Origin: Pseudomonas kribbensis
GTDB taxonomy: Bacteria > Pseudomonadota > Gammaproteobacteria > Pseudomonadales > Pseudomonadaceae
Direction: 5' to 3'
Assembly (NCBI RefSeq): GCF_003352185.1
Contig: NZ_CP029608.1
Coordinates: 2,418,001 to 2,482,000 of the forward strand
Length of the DNA stretch: 64,000 bases
The first letter of the stretch is position 1. Every line of letters begins with the position of its first letter. This document shows positions 37,061 to 46,896 of this stretch, one piece after another. The position numbers were made by a program, and so were the translations under genes. The notes under the pieces are model-generated. The model searched no databases and was not told the origin of the DNA. It saw only the letters and a list, made by a program, of their open reading frames with translations.

Positions 37061-37522
37061 TCAGGCATGCGCCAGACTCCAGCGAAACGCCGCATTCTGA
37101 TCACTCTCCCGCGCCTCGACCCAATGCGAACCCTCAGGCGTCGTCTCACGCTTCCAGAACGGCGCACGCGTCTTGAGCACATCCATGATGAACGCACAGG
37201 CCTCGAACGCCGCATGCCGATGCTTGCTGCTGACGCCGACAAACACGATCGGCTCGGTCACCGACAGCGCGCCGACCCGATGCACGATCTCCACCGCCAG
37301 CAGCGGCCAGCGCTCGCGGGCCTGTTCGGCGATCTGCTCCAAGGCCTTTTCGGTCATGCCCGGATAGTGCTCCAGAAACAGCTCGGTCACCGACTGCCCG
37401 ACGTTCAGATCCCGCACATAACCAATGAAATTCACCACCGCGCCCACCCGTGGGTTGCGCGCATGCAAATCGGCAATCAACTGGCCGGCATCGAAGCTTT
37501 TGCGCTGAACTCGAACCCCCAT
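37061..37522 (-). CDS. moaE: molybdopterin synthase large subunit MoaE
   Basis: A 153-residue protein with VGAVVNFIGYVRDLN, LEHYPGMTEKALEQI and VGVSSKHRHAAFEACAFIMD, followed by the catalytic lysine segment KTRAPFWKRE. With MoaD it inserts the dithiolene sulfurs of molybdopterin. It starts 3 bases after the moaD stop. Confidence 0.93.
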   Translation of the reverse strand: MGVRVQRKSFDAGQLIADLHARNPRVGAVVNFIGYVRDLNVGQSVTELFLEHYPGMTEKALEQIAEQARERWPLLAVEIVHRVGALSVTEPIVFVGVSSKHRHAAFEACAFIMDVLKTRAPFWKRETTPEGSHWVEARESDQNAAFRWSLAHA

Positions 37523-37525
37523 GGT

Positions 37526-37777
37526 TCAACCTCCCGTGACCGGCGGAAAAAACGCGATCTCGTCGAAATCCTCGATCGCCTGATCCGGCTGACACAACTC
37601 CTGATTCACCGCACACATCAGGTTGCCGGCGCCGAGCACTTCACGCCACAGATCACCACGCTGCATCAGCATCTGCCGCACGTCTTCGACACTGTTGAGT
37701 GAATCCGTCACGGGGATTTTTTCACCGCCCAGATTGAGCCGGTCACGGTAGCTGGCGAAGTAGTTGATCAGAATCAT
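37526..37777 (-). CDS. moaD: molybdopterin synthase sulfur carrier MoaD
   Basis: An 83-residue ubiquitin-like protein starting [14 protein letters not shown] and ending with the required Gly-Gly (PPVTGG), which carries the thiocarboxylate. The start overlaps the moaC stop by 4 bases; a longer frame into moaC is rejected. Confidence 0.92.
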   Translation of the reverse strand: MILINYFASYRDRLNLGGEKIPVTDSLNSVEDVRQMLMQRGDLWREVLGAGNLMCAVNQELCQPDQAIEDFDEIAFFPPVTGG

Positions 37778-38259
37778 TGCGGGTTCTCCCATTGAAAGTG
37801 CCCGGAGCGGCCACCCTGTTTGCTCAGCAGGCGGATGTCGCCGATGACCATCGCCCGGTCCACCGCTTTGCACATGTCATAGATCGTCAGCGCGGCGACG
37901 CTGGCGGCGGTCAGGGCTTCGAGTTCGACACCGGTCTGGCCGTTGAGGCGGCACGTGCTGGTGATCTGCACGCGGTCCGGTTCGCAGGCTTTGAGTTCGA
38001 CGTGGATCGAGCTGAGCAGCAGCGCGTGACACAACGGAATCAACTCGTGGGTACGCTTGGCCGCCTGAATCCCGGCGATCCGCGCCACGGCGAACACATC
38101 ACCCTTGGGGTGGCCGTTGGACTGGATCATTTGCAGGGTTTCCGTGCGCATCTGCACCCAGGCTTGCGCGGTGGCTTCGCGGCGGGTCGCAGCTTTGTCA
38201 CTGACGTCGACCATGTTGGCGCGGCCCTGATCGTCGAGGTGGGTGAGGGTGTCGCTCAT
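37774..38259 (-). CDS. moaC: cyclic pyranopterin monophosphate synthase MoaC
   Basis: A 161-residue protein with [30 protein letters not shown] and [23 protein letters not shown], all MoaC signatures including active-site residues near DMCKAVDR. It makes cPMP from the MoaA product. It overlaps the fdhD stop by 4 bases, giving the operon fdhD-moaC-moaD-moaE. No moaA is in the window. Confidence 0.93.
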   Translation of the reverse strand: MSDTLTHLDDQGRANMVDVSDKAATRREATAQAWVQMRTETLQMIQSNGHPKGDVFAVARIAGIQAAKRTHELIPLCHALLLSSIHVELKACEPDRVQITSTCRLNGQTGVELEALTAASVAALTIYDMCKAVDRAMVIGDIRLLSKQGGRSGHFQWENPQ

Positions 38260-39098
38260 TCGGTTGGCTCCTGGATCGGGCTGTAGATTCGGGGGGCGTT
38301 GCGGTGCGGGACGTGGATCAGGTTCAAGCGGTGCTTGAGGGCCCAGCGCACGGTCAGCGCAGTGGGGGCGGACAGGCTGACGAGGGTGCCGAGGCGGGCA
38401 CGCACGGCTTTGTGGATCAGTTCGAGGCTGCAACGGCTGGTGACCACGACGAAGCCCCGACGCGCATCGAGGCCTTCGAATTGCAGGGCGCCGATCAGCT
38501 TGTCGAGGGCGTTGTGGCGGCCGATGTCTTCGCGGCACAGCAGCGCTTCGCCGTCGGCGTTGAAGTACAACGCCGCGTGCAGGGCGCCGCTGCTGCGGGC
38601 CAGTTGCTGGGCCTGTTCGATGCGCTGGCGGATGCCGTCGAAATGCGCGGCCGGTGGCAACGGTGTCGGGGTCAGGATCTCCAGTTGCGGCAGGGCCTGC
38701 TCAAGGGCCTCCACGCCGCAGAGGCCGCAACCGCTGGTGCCCGCCATCTGCCGCCGGTGATCCTTCAGGGCCCAGAACGCACGGCTGGAAATCTGCACGT
38801 CGGCCTGGCAGGCCTGGTCGAAATGGGTCAGTCGGATGTCATGAATATCGTCGAGGCTGTCGACGATGGCGTTGCTCAGGCTGAAGCCGCGAATGAAGTC
38901 TTCGATGTTGCCCGGCGAGACCATCATCACCGCCTGGTTCAGACCGTTGTAGCTGATGGCCAATGCAATTTCCGCCGCCAGTGCCGCGTGGGACACCGGC
39001 GCGTCGTCGAGGTATTCGCGATAAGCGACCTGCGCCGGTTGTGGCGCGGGGGCGTTGGCATCGCCCGTTTCGATGGTTGGTTCAACCTGGCACAGCAT
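38256..39098 (-). CDS. fdhD: formate dehydrogenase accessory sulfurtransferase FdhD
   Basis: A 280-residue protein. The reactive CxxC loop is visible in [13 protein letters not shown], and [10 protein letters not shown] plus [14 protein letters not shown] match FdhD/NarQ. FdhD passes sulfur from IscS to the Mo site of formate dehydrogenase. No formate dehydrogenase gene is in this window. It heads an operon with moaCDE; the 108-bp gap upstream to the LysR gene contains a CGTCCAATCG element (39154-39163). Confidence 0.92.
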   Translation of the reverse strand: MLCQVEPTIETGDANAPAPQPAQVAYREYLDDAPVSHAALAAEIALAISYNGLNQAVMMVSPGNIEDFIRGFSLSNAIVDSLDDIHDIRLTHFDQACQADVQISSRAFWALKDHRRQMAGTSGCGLCGVEALEQALPQLEILTPTPLPPAAHFDGIRQRIEQAQQLARSSGALHAALYFNADGEALLCREDIGRHNALDKLIGALQFEGLDARRGFVVVTSRCSLELIHKAVRARLGTLVSLSAPTALTVRWALKHRLNLIHVPHRNAPRIYSPIQEPTE

Positions 39099-39206
39099 CC
39101 TGAAAATCCCCGAAGCGCTGAAGTGGGTTCAGGCTACGGGGCAGGGAAAAGTGCGTCCAATCGCTTGTTCCGATGCAGTGATTGGATTGGTCGATCACTG
39201 AAGGCG

Positions 39207-40106
39207 TTAAACGGCAGGCGCCTCGATCCCGAACATTTTGCGCGCCTCGGCAAAGCACTTCTCGGCAATCGCCGAACGCGGTTCAGTCTTGCGCATCACC
39301 AGCCCCAACGGTGCGAGCACGCTGGCATCCGGCAGGTTGATGAAGGCAAGGTGCTCGATCGGTTCTTCCAGACCACTGTCCAGCGGCATGATCGAGCAGC
39401 AGAAACCCTGGTGAATCGCCTGCAACAGTTGATAGGTCGAATCGCTTTCCATGATCGGCTGCGGATTCAACCCGCGACTGCGGAAACTCAGGTCGATGGA
39501 TTTTCGGTAATGCATGCCGGTGGTGATCATCCCCAGCGGCAGTTCGGCGGCGTCTTCCCAGCTCATTTCCGGGCCTTCGAAATGGAAGTGGCGGGTGTCG
39601 TAAAGCAGGCCAACGCGGGTCTCGCCAATCTCGAAAAACTCGAAATAGTTCGGGTTGACGTGGTCCAGATAACACACGCCCAGGTCCAGCTGATTGTTGC
39701 CCAGACCCTCGATGATCTCGTCGGAACTCAGGGACGACAGGCTGTATTTCAGCTCGGGAAATATCCCCGACAAACCCTGAATGTAATTGACCGGATTGAA
39801 GTTGCTCAGCGGCACCAGTCCCAGACGCAGGCTGCCGACCAGTTGCCCGCGACAGGCAGCGGCTTCGGCGAACAACCCGTCGTGGGCGGCCAGCAGGGTG
39901 CGGGCCCAGGCCAGTACGCGCTCGCCGGCCTGGGTGAAACCCTCGAAGCGCTGGCCGCGATTGACCAGCACCAGATCCAGCTCGTCTTCCAGATTGCGCA
40001 GGCGCATCGACAAAGTCGGCTGGGTGATGTGGCAGCGTGCGGCGGCCTGGCCGAAGTGGCGGGTTTCGTCCAGCGCAATCAGGAACTTGAGTTGTTTGAT
40101 GTCCAC
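39207..40106 (-). CDS. LysR-family transcriptional regulator
   Basis: A 299-residue LysR protein from a GTG start (VDIKQLKF). HTH text is LDETRHFGQAAARCHITQPTLSMRLRNLEDEL. It stands between fdhD-moaCDE (same strand, downstream) and the divergent moaB-moeA, so it is a candidate regulator of both. The same 10-mer CGTCCAATCG occurs upstream of fdhD (39154) and between this gene and moaB (40207), which would suit an operator but is not tested. Confidence 0.88.
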   Translation of the reverse strand: MDIKQLKFLIALDETRHFGQAAARCHITQPTLSMRLRNLEDELDLVLVNRGQRFEGFTQAGERVLAWARTLLAAHDGLFAEAAACRGQLVGSLRLGLVPLSNFNPVNYIQGLSGIFPELKYSLSSLSSDEIIEGLGNNQLDLGVCYLDHVNPNYFEFFEIGETRVGLLYDTRHFHFEGPEMSWEDAAELPLGMITTGMHYRKSIDLSFRSRGLNPQPIMESDSTYQLLQAIHQGFCCSIMPLDSGLEEPIEHLAFINLPDASVLAPLGLVMRKTEPRSAIAEKCFAEARKMFGIEAPAV

Positions 40107-40404
40107 GATGGCACCTGCTCGAAGGGAAATTTGGATTGAGTATTGACGCAGATGCGTACGGCGCACGAAAAGCGCAGGTGGCGACGATCCCATTGATCGC
40201 GTTTTACGTCCAATCGGAAGCGTTGAAGAGGCTATCGAGGGATTCAATCATGGCCGGTTTCATTGGCTGGATCAGTGAGCGCCGCCCGATAAAAAACAGC
40301 CGATAGAGCGGCTCGATAATGTGGTTGGTTAGAGTGATTAGACAGTCTTGATAAGTGGCACTTAGGCTCTGGCCCAATTGAATTGGCGAAGGCCGGAGAG
40401 TGCC

Positions 40405-40944
40405 ATGAGTGTTAAAGCGGATGCCCTGTTTGTTCCCTTGAATATTGCCGTGCTGACGGTCAGCGATACCCGCGATTACGCCAGCGATACCTCCGGCCAG
40501 TTGCTGGTCAGCCGCTTGCTCGAAGCGGGCCACACCTTGAGTGAACGCAACCTGCTCAAGGACGACCTGTACAAGATCCGCGCCCAGGTCGCCCAGTGGA
40601 TTGCCGACGACGGCATTCAAGTGGTGCTGATCACCGGCGGCACCGGTTTCACTGGCCGCGACAGCACTCCGGAAGCCGTGGCTTGCCTGCTGGACAAGCA
40701 AATCGACGGTTTCGGCGAACTGTTCCGCGCCATCTCGATTCTCGACATCGGCACCTCGACCGTACAAAGCCGCGCACTGGCGGGGCTGTCCAACGGCACG
40801 CTGGTGTGCTGCCTGCCGGGCTCCACCGGCGCGTGCCGCACGGCGTGGGAGGGCATCCTCGCCGAGCAACTGGATAATCGTCATCGCCCGTGCAACTTCG
40901 TTCCGCACCTCAAACCGGTGCAAGCCTGCGGGCCACGGGGATGA
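40405..40944 (+). CDS. moaB: molybdenum cofactor biosynthesis protein MoaB
   Basis: A 179-residue MoaB/MogA-fold protein. The motif [16 protein letters not shown] and the C-terminal [17 protein letters not shown] define the family; it adenylylates molybdopterin before Mo insertion. The start at 40405 follows GGAGAG. The stop overlaps the moeA start (ATGA). Confidence 0.92.
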   Translation: MSVKADALFVPLNIAVLTVSDTRDYASDTSGQLLVSRLLEAGHTLSERNLLKDDLYKIRAQVAQWIADDGIQVVLITGGTGFTGRDSTPEAVACLLDKQIDGFGELFRAISILDIGTSTVQSRALAGLSNGTLVCCLPGSTGACRTAWEGILAEQLDNRHRPCNFVPHLKPVQACGPRG

Positions 40945-42146
40945 GCAAGCCTGGATTGATGCCGGTCGAGGATGCACTTGATCAGTTGCTGGCGATGGCC
41001 AACGAACAGCGCCTGCCGGACAGCGAACCGGTGCCGCTCAATGAGGCACGCGGCCGAGTGCTGGCCAGCGATCTGGTAGCGACTCTCGACCTGCCGCCAT
41101 GGCCGAACAGTGCCATGGACGGCTACGCGCTGAACCTTGCCGATCTGCACCGTCAGCCGCTGAGCGTGTCGCAACGGGTCTATGCCGGACTGGCGCCGGA
41201 CGCCTTGCTGCCCGGCACCTGCGCGCGAATCTTCACTGGCGCGCCATTGCCCAATGGCGCCAATTGCGTGGAAATGCAGGAAAACACCGAGGTGCTGGAG
41301 GACGGTCGCGTGCGGTTTCTGCAACCGCTGAAAGTCGGCCAGAACATCCGTGCCCAGGGTCAGGAGAACCGCGTCGGTGACACGCTGCTGCGCGCCGGCA
41401 AACGCCTCGGCCCGTTCGAACTGGCGGTGGCGGCGGGGCAGGGCATGACTCATCTGCCGGTGGTGCGCCGCCCGCGCGTGGCATTGCTCTCCACCGGTGA
41501 CGAGCTGGTGGAGCCGGGCCAGCCCCTGCGTCCCGGCAGCATCTACAACAGCAATCGCACCTTGCTCGACCACTGGTTGCGCGAACTCGGTTGCGAGGTG
41601 ATCGACGCCGGGATTCTTCCCGATCGCCCGGCGCAGACCCGGCTCAAACTGGAGCAGTTGCAGGTGGCGGCCGATCTGATTCTGACCACCGGCGGCGTGT
41701 CTGCCGGCGATGCCGACTGCCTCGGCCAGGTGCTGCGCGACAACGGCAAACCGCTGCTGTGGAAACTTGCGATCAAACCCGGCAAGCCGTTGACCGTCGG
41801 CCATTTCGGCACGGTGCCGGTGATCGGTCTGCCGGGCAATCCGACCTCGGCGCTGGTGACCTTCGGCCTGTTGGCGCGTCCGTATCTGCTGCGCATTCAA
41901 GGCGTAGAAGAGGTGATGCCGTTGAGCTTCACCGTCAACGCCGGGTTCGACTGGGCGAAACCCGGCAGCCGCCGTGAGTACCTGCGGGTGCGTCTGGAAG
42001 GCGGGCAGGCGGCGCTGTATCCGAACCAGAGTTCCGGCGTGCTCCTCGGCGCGACGTGGGCCGACGGGCTGGTGGAAATCCCGGAGAACAGCACGCTGCG
42101 AATGGGCGATCCGCTGCGCTTCATTCCGTTCAGCGAGCTGTTTTAA
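40941..42146 (+). CDS. moeA: molybdopterin molybdenumtransferase MoeA
   Basis: A 401-residue protein with PPWPNSAMDGYAL, LLSTGDELVEPGQPL, LTTGGVSAGDADCL and VIGLPGNPTSALVTF, all MoeA signatures. It inserts molybdate into adenylylated molybdopterin. It overlaps moaB by 4 bases, so the two are translationally coupled, and it converges on the MipA gene with only 6 bp between stops. Confidence 0.93.
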   Translation: MSKPGLMPVEDALDQLLAMANEQRLPDSEPVPLNEARGRVLASDLVATLDLPPWPNSAMDGYALNLADLHRQPLSVSQRVYAGLAPDALLPGTCARIFTGAPLPNGANCVEMQENTEVLEDGRVRFLQPLKVGQNIRAQGQENRVGDTLLRAGKRLGPFELAVAAGQGMTHLPVVRRPRVALLSTGDELVEPGQPLRPGSIYNSNRTLLDHWLRELGCEVIDAGILPDRPAQTRLKLEQLQVAADLILTTGGVSAGDADCLGQVLRDNGKPLLWKLAIKPGKPLTVGHFGTVPVIGLPGNPTSALVTFGLLARPYLLRIQGVEEVMPLSFTVNAGFDWAKPGSRREYLRVRLEGGQAALYPNQSSGVLLGATWADGLVEIPENSTLRMGDPLRFIPFSELF

Positions 42147-42152
42147 GCGCGA

Positions 42153-42950
42153 TCAAAAGGTGTAGACCACTTGCCCGGCAAGGGACGTCTGCAGCCGACG
42201 CTCGACAATCGGGCTGTCGGCGGCTTCGTGATTCAGGTACTGCACCGCCAGCACCGTCGACACGCTCCACTGTTTGTCCAGCGGCAATGACCACGTCAGG
42301 TCAGCGCCGCGACTGATCAACCCGGTCCGGGTCTTGTACGCGCGGAACTGGCTGCGCGAAGCCTGGGCATCGCTGACGCCGTACCAGGTGCGCATGTAGT
42401 TGCTGTCGCCGAATTGGCTGTTGAGACCGCCGGAAACCTTGCCAAAACGTCCTTCGTAGAGCGGCGCGCTGATGCTCAGCTTGAGGCGGTTCCACGAGGA
42501 GCCGGTGTCGTGGTCATCGTCGTCCTTTTCCAGCGCATGTTCGAAACTCGCGCCGAGAATGAGCGGGCCCAAGTGATACGTTCCGTCGAGCCCGATCACC
42601 GGGCGCGACTTGATCGAACCCATGCCGTTGAGTTCGTCCGAGCCTTTGAATCCTGTCTTGCGATCCTTGCGCACGTCACTGGCGCCGACGTAAACGCTGA
42701 GGCCGAAATCCTCTTCATCGAAACCCCAGCCGAGGCCTCGGCTAGTGTCGAGGAACACGCCGTAGGGGCTGACGATTTCAACGCCCACCAACGGTGCCAC
42801 CACCCGTTCATCACTGCCGCTGTAGCGTGGCGCACTGGCGGCCCCGGCGCGCAGGGTGGTGTGCCAGTCTTCGGCGCGCAGCGAGTCGCCGGGCAGCAGC
42901 AGGCAAAGGGAGGTCAGGGACAGCGAGAACGTACGCAACGAAACCGGCAT
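42153..42950 (-). CDS. MipA/OmpV-family outer-membrane protein
   Basis: A 265-residue protein with a signal peptide (SLTSLCLLLPGDSLRA) and a beta-barrel pattern ending in aromatic Phe. APRYSGSDERVVAPLVG and the terminal RRLQTSLAGQVVYTF fit MipA/OmpV proteins, which act as murein-scaffold or porin-like outer-membrane proteins. It converges on moeA. Its regulator is not evident. Confidence 0.85.
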   Translation of the reverse strand: MPVSLRTFSLSLTSLCLLLPGDSLRAEDWHTTLRAGAASAPRYSGSDERVVAPLVGVEIVSPYGVFLDTSRGLGWGFDEEDFGLSVYVGASDVRKDRKTGFKGSDELNGMGSIKSRPVIGLDGTYHLGPLILGASFEHALEKDDDDHDTGSSWNRLKLSISAPLYEGRFGKVSGGLNSQFGDSNYMRTWYGVSDAQASRSQFRAYKTRTGLISRGADLTWSLPLDKQWSVSTVLAVQYLNHEAADSPIVERRLQTSLAGQVVYTF

Positions 42951-43050
42951 GGGGCACCCGATGGGGAAGATGGATGCGCCATGCTAGGCGGGGAGCGGCC
43001 GGCAATCTTTGGCAGCTTTGTCGGGAAACTGTCAAAGACTGTGAAGGCGG

Positions 43051-43539
43051 CTACCGGGTCAATCCGAGCCGTTCGTGCCATTGGGCGATGGATTCTTCGG
43101 GGTAGACCTCGAATTGCCGGTCCTTCGCGCTCGCCTGCACTTCGACCCACGGCGCTTTCGAGCCGAGCATCAGGTGGGTGTGCTCCGGCGGCACCGGCAA
43201 CGGTGTGTCGATGGCCGAGGCGAACGGGTGAATCAGTTCCGGCCATTCCGGGCTGAACAGCCACAGACCGCTGCCGCACAACGAGCAGAAGTGTCGTTCG
43301 GCGGTGCTGCGATGGGCGCGGGCATCGCCTCCGTCTTTCATCTTCGCGTGGTAGATCGTGATGTTTTTGCGACCGCGCACCTTGAGGCTGGCCGCGTCGC
43401 CGCCGAGGTTGATCGCATAGCCGCCACCGCCCTGGGTCTTGCGGCAGATCGAACAGTAGCAGCGCTGATAAGGGTAGGGGTGGGCGCTGTCGAGGGTGAA
43501 TGAAACCGCGCCGCAGTGGCAGGAGCCTTCGAGGTGCAT
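43051..43539 (-). CDS. GFA (glutathione-dependent formaldehyde-activating) family protein
   Basis: A 162-residue CENP-V/GFA zinc protein. It starts MHLEGSCHCGAVSF, with further zinc cysteines in YQRCYCSICRKTQGG and HFCSLCGSGLW. The family name comes from a glutathione-formaldehyde role that is not established for most members. A second GFA protein is at 61024. Confidence 0.88.
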   Translation of the reverse strand: MHLEGSCHCGAVSFTLDSAHPYPYQRCYCSICRKTQGGGGYAINLGGDAASLKVRGRKNITIYHAKMKDGGDARAHRSTAERHFCSLCGSGLWLFSPEWPELIHPFASAIDTPLPVPPEHTHLMLGSKAPWVEVQASAKDRQFEVYPEESIAQWHERLGLTR

Positions 43540-43673
43540 GGTGGCCTCCGGTTTGGCGTTGTCGATGCGGTTCAGCCTAGAAGAGATGCTGCGCCTGTGC
43601 CGCCGCTATCGCGGTACAACTGGACGCCCACGAAAAGCCCGGTCAGCATGTCCGCAAAAAAGGGACTCACCCC

Positions 43674-44558
43674 ATGCGCCGACTACCTTCCCTGGCCGCC
43701 CTGCGAACCTTCGAGTGCGCCGCCCGCCACGCGCATTTCGGCCGGGCCGCCGCCGAGCTGTGCGTCACCGACAGCGCCGTCAGCCACCAGATCCGCCAGC
43801 TCGAAGAGCAACTGGGCGTGTCGCTGTTCATCCGCGAGGGCCGGCAGATTCGCCCGACCATCGCTGCCGGACGCCTGATGCAGAGCCTGCAACAGGCCTT
43901 CGAGCTGATCGGCGATGCCTGCGACGAGTTGCGCGATCCGTCTTCACTCGCGGTATTGCGGCTGGCGGTCACGGCGGAGCTGGCGCAGAAGTGGCTGATG
44001 AACCGTCTCACCGATTTCTATGCGCGTTATCCGCACATCACCCTGCACCTCTACGAACAACCGATCGACGCCGCCGCACCCGGCGAAGACATCGACCTGG
44101 CGATCACCTACGGCACCGGCCCGGTGGACAGCAGCGCGTATTTCGTCCGCCCGTTGCCGGCGCTGCAGTTCTTCCCGGTGTGCAGCCCCGGCCTGTTCAA
44201 CCAGGGCAACCTGAAAACCCCGAAGGACCTGGCCCGCCATTGCCTGCTGCACGACGATCAGGATGGCAAGACCTGGACCGCGTGGCTCACCAGCCATGCC
44301 GGCGACTTGCGCCCGGAGCGTCAGTTGTATTTCGCCCACGCCGGGCTGGCGTTGGAAGCCGCGGCGCAAGGGCAGGGCGTGGCGATGGGCGACAACCTCA
44401 CCGCGCAGGAGGATTTGCAGAACGGGCGTCTGGTGCGCCCGTTCACTTCCAGCATGACCGCGCTGGGCCAATACGCGCTGGTCTGTGAGCGTGTGCGGCT
44501 GGAGCGTCCGGCGGTGGCGCAGATGCTGGAATGGTTCAACGATCAGCTGGCGGATTGA
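43674..44558 (+). CDS. LysR-family regulator (GcvA-like)
   Basis: A 294-residue LysR protein beginning RRLPSLAALRTFECAARHAHF, then ELCVTDSAVSHQIRQLEEQLG, the GcvA-like subgroup pattern. The agmatine deiminase gene starts 99 bp downstream on the same strand. It may regulate that gene or an adjoining one; no direct evidence. Confidence 0.88.
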   Translation: MRRLPSLAALRTFECAARHAHFGRAAAELCVTDSAVSHQIRQLEEQLGVSLFIREGRQIRPTIAAGRLMQSLQQAFELIGDACDELRDPSSLAVLRLAVTAELAQKWLMNRLTDFYARYPHITLHLYEQPIDAAAPGEDIDLAITYGTGPVDSSAYFVRPLPALQFFPVCSPGLFNQGNLKTPKDLARHCLLHDDQDGKTWTAWLTSHAGDLRPERQLYFAHAGLALEAAAQGQGVAMGDNLTAQEDLQNGRLVRPFTSSMTALGQYALVCERVRLERPAVAQMLEWFNDQLAD

Positions 44559-44657
44559 TGAGTTGAATTCAACTGTTCCGAAATAATCATCGTTGGCGGG
44601 CCGACCGCTCGCGACCGTAGCCTGAGGTCATTCCCATCCCGATGACGAGGTTTGACC

Positions 44658-45773
44658 ATGGCACGTTTGCTCGACACCACCCCGAAACAGGACGGCTTCC
44701 GTCTGCCCGGCGAATTCGAAGCCAAGTCCGGTTGCTGGCTCGGCTGGCCGGAGCGCACCGATGTCTGGCGCAACGGCGCCAAGCCTGCGCAGAAAGTCTG
44801 GGTGCAGATCGTCACCGCGATCTCCCACAGCGAACCGGTGACGGTCTGCGCTTCGGCGGCCCAGTTCGCCACTGCCCGTCGCCAGTTGCCGCCGCAAGTG
44901 CGCGTGGTCGAGATGACCTGCAACGACACCTGGTTTCGCGACAGCGGCCCGTGCTTCGTGGTCAACGATCAAAGCGGTGAAGTGCGCGGCGTCGACTTCG
45001 AATTCAATGCCTACGGCGGCCTCGATGGCGGGCTCTACTACCCGTGGGACAAGGACGACCAAATCGCCAGCAAGATCCTCGAAATCGAACGTTTCGACCG
45101 CTATCGCGCGCCGTTGATTGCCGAACTCGGCGGCATTCAGAGCGACGGCCAGGGCAGCATCCTCACCACCGAACAATGCCTGCTCAACCGCAATCGCAAC
45201 CAGCACCTGGGCAAGGACGAAGTCACCCGCCGCCTGACCGATTACCTCGGCGCCGAGCAAGTGATCTGGCTGCCGCGCGGTTGCAAGTTCGACGAAACCG
45301 ATGGCCACGTCGACGACCTCGCGTGCTTCGTGCGCCCCGGCGAAGTGGTGCTGCAATGGACCGACAATCGCGACGACCCGCAGTGGGAAATCTATCAGGA
45401 GGCCTACGACATTCTGCGCAGTACCCGCGACAGCCGTGGCCGCGAACTGATCGTGCACAAATTGCCGCAACCGGACGTGCTGGAGTGGACCGCCGAAGAA
45501 GCCGAAGGCCTCGATCAGCAGGACAGCACCCACACCCGTCAGGCCGGCACCAGAATCTGCGCCTCGTACATCAACTACTACGCCGGCAACAGCTCGATCG
45601 TGGTGCCGCTGTTCGGTGATCGCAACGATCAGGTGGCGCTGGCGACCCTCGCCGAACTGTTCCCGCAGCACAAGATCGTCGGTATCGAAAACTCCCGGGA
45701 AATCCTGCTCGGTGGCGGCAACGTCGCGTGCATCACCATGCCGCAATACGCCGGCCAGAAAAAAGGAGCCTGA
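44658..45773 (+). CDS. aguA: agmatine deiminase AguA
   Basis: A 371-residue guanidino-group enzyme, very close to the length of P. aeruginosa AguA. Conserved text includes MTCNDTWFRDSGPCF and GGLDGGLYYPWDKD, RGCKFDETDGHVDD with active-site His, and near the C terminus LLGGGNVACITMPQ with the catalytic cysteine C358. It converts agmatine to N-carbamoylputrescine. aguB is not adjacent; instead a polyamine-binding protein gene follows 2 bp later. Start at 44658 after ACGAGG. Confidence 0.93.
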   Translation: MARLLDTTPKQDGFRLPGEFEAKSGCWLGWPERTDVWRNGAKPAQKVWVQIVTAISHSEPVTVCASAAQFATARRQLPPQVRVVEMTCNDTWFRDSGPCFVVNDQSGEVRGVDFEFNAYGGLDGGLYYPWDKDDQIASKILEIERFDRYRAPLIAELGGIQSDGQGSILTTEQCLLNRNRNQHLGKDEVTRRLTDYLGAEQVIWLPRGCKFDETDGHVDDLACFVRPGEVVLQWTDNRDDPQWEIYQEAYDILRSTRDSRGRELIVHKLPQPDVLEWTAEEAEGLDQQDSTHTRQAGTRICASYINYYAGNSSIVVPLFGDRNDQVALATLAELFPQHKIVGIENSREILLGGGNVACITMPQYAGQKKGA

Positions 45774-45775
45774 GC

Positions 45776-46873
45776 ATGGGCCTGCACAAACTGAGTAAAG
45801 CGTTATTGCTGGTGCTTGCACCCCTGTGTGTGCAGGCTGCCGAGACGGCGAAACCGGTGGTCAATCTGTATATCTGGGGCGAGTACCTGGCCCCGGATAC
45901 CCTGAAGAATTTCGAGGCGAAAACCGGGATTCAGGTGGTCGCCGATCACTTCGATTCGCTGGAAACCGTCGAGACCAAACTGCTCACCGGCCGCAGCGGC
46001 TACGATCTGGTGCTGACCGCCGGCCAGCACCTGTCGCGGGCCATCGAGAGCGGTGCGATCCAGACGTTGAACAAGCAGCAGCTCCCGCACTTTGCCGGGG
46101 TCGGTGAAGAGTTCCGTCAGCACATGGCGGTGTTTGATCCGGGCAACCGCTATGCCGGGATTTACGCCTGGGGCACCACCGGCGTCGGCTATCAGGAGGA
46201 GGCCGTGAAACAGCGGCTGCCGGAGGCGCCACGGGACAGCTGGGCGATGCTGTTCGATCCGGCGGTGGTGTCGAAATTCGCCGATTGCGGGGTGAGCCTG
46301 CTCAACGATCCGAACGAAGTGTTCGCGGCCGTCATGAAGTACATGGGCCTGGACATCAACCGCCAGAGCCTCGACGACCTGAAACTCGCCGAACAGCAAC
46401 TGGCGAAGATCCGCCCCTACATCCGCTACTTCGACAACGACCTGAACATCAGCGACCTGGCCAACGGCAATACCTGCGTGGCGATGTCGTGGAACGGCAA
46501 CGTCGCCATCGCAGCGGGGCAGGCCGAAGCGGCGAAAAAGCCGTTCAAGTTGAATTACCGGATTCCGAAGGAGGGCACGCTGATCTGGTTCGATGCGATG
46601 GTCATTCCCAAGGATGCACCGCATCCCGAGGCTGGATTGGCATTGATGGATTACTTGATGACGCCTGAGGTGATCGCGCCGATCACTGACACCATTCACT
46701 ACGCCAACGCGATTACGCCGGCGGACGGGTTGATTGATCCTGCGATTCGTAATGATCCGGGGACTTATCCGCCGGAGGCGGTGAGGGCTTCGTTGTATAG
46801 CAAAAACGACAACGGCAAGGCGTTCAACCGGGCGTTGGTGAGGGCGTTCAGTCGGTTGAAGTCCGGGCTTTGA
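45776..46873 (+). CDS. polyamine ABC transporter substrate-binding protein (PotF/SpuD-like), orphan
   Basis: A 365-residue binding protein with signal peptide (LLLVLAPLCVQAAE) and the family text LYIWGEYLAPDTLKNFEAKTG and SDLANGNTCVAMSWNGNV. It is a paralogue of PotF at 11530. No permease or ATPase genes are nearby, so it must use a transporter elsewhere, or sense polyamine. It follows aguA by 2 bp, suggesting agmatine or putrescine as ligand. Confidence 0.88.
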   Translation: MGLHKLSKALLLVLAPLCVQAAETAKPVVNLYIWGEYLAPDTLKNFEAKTGIQVVADHFDSLETVETKLLTGRSGYDLVLTAGQHLSRAIESGAIQTLNKQQLPHFAGVGEEFRQHMAVFDPGNRYAGIYAWGTTGVGYQEEAVKQRLPEAPRDSWAMLFDPAVVSKFADCGVSLLNDPNEVFAAVMKYMGLDINRQSLDDLKLAEQQLAKIRPYIRYFDNDLNISDLANGNTCVAMSWNGNVAIAAGQAEAAKKPFKLNYRIPKEGTLIWFDAMVIPKDAPHPEAGLALMDYLMTPEVIAPITDTIHYANAITPADGLIDPAIRNDPGTYPPEAVRASLYSKNDNGKAFNRALVRAFSRLKSGL

Positions 46874-46896
46874 TGCGTCATTGAACAGACTGACGC

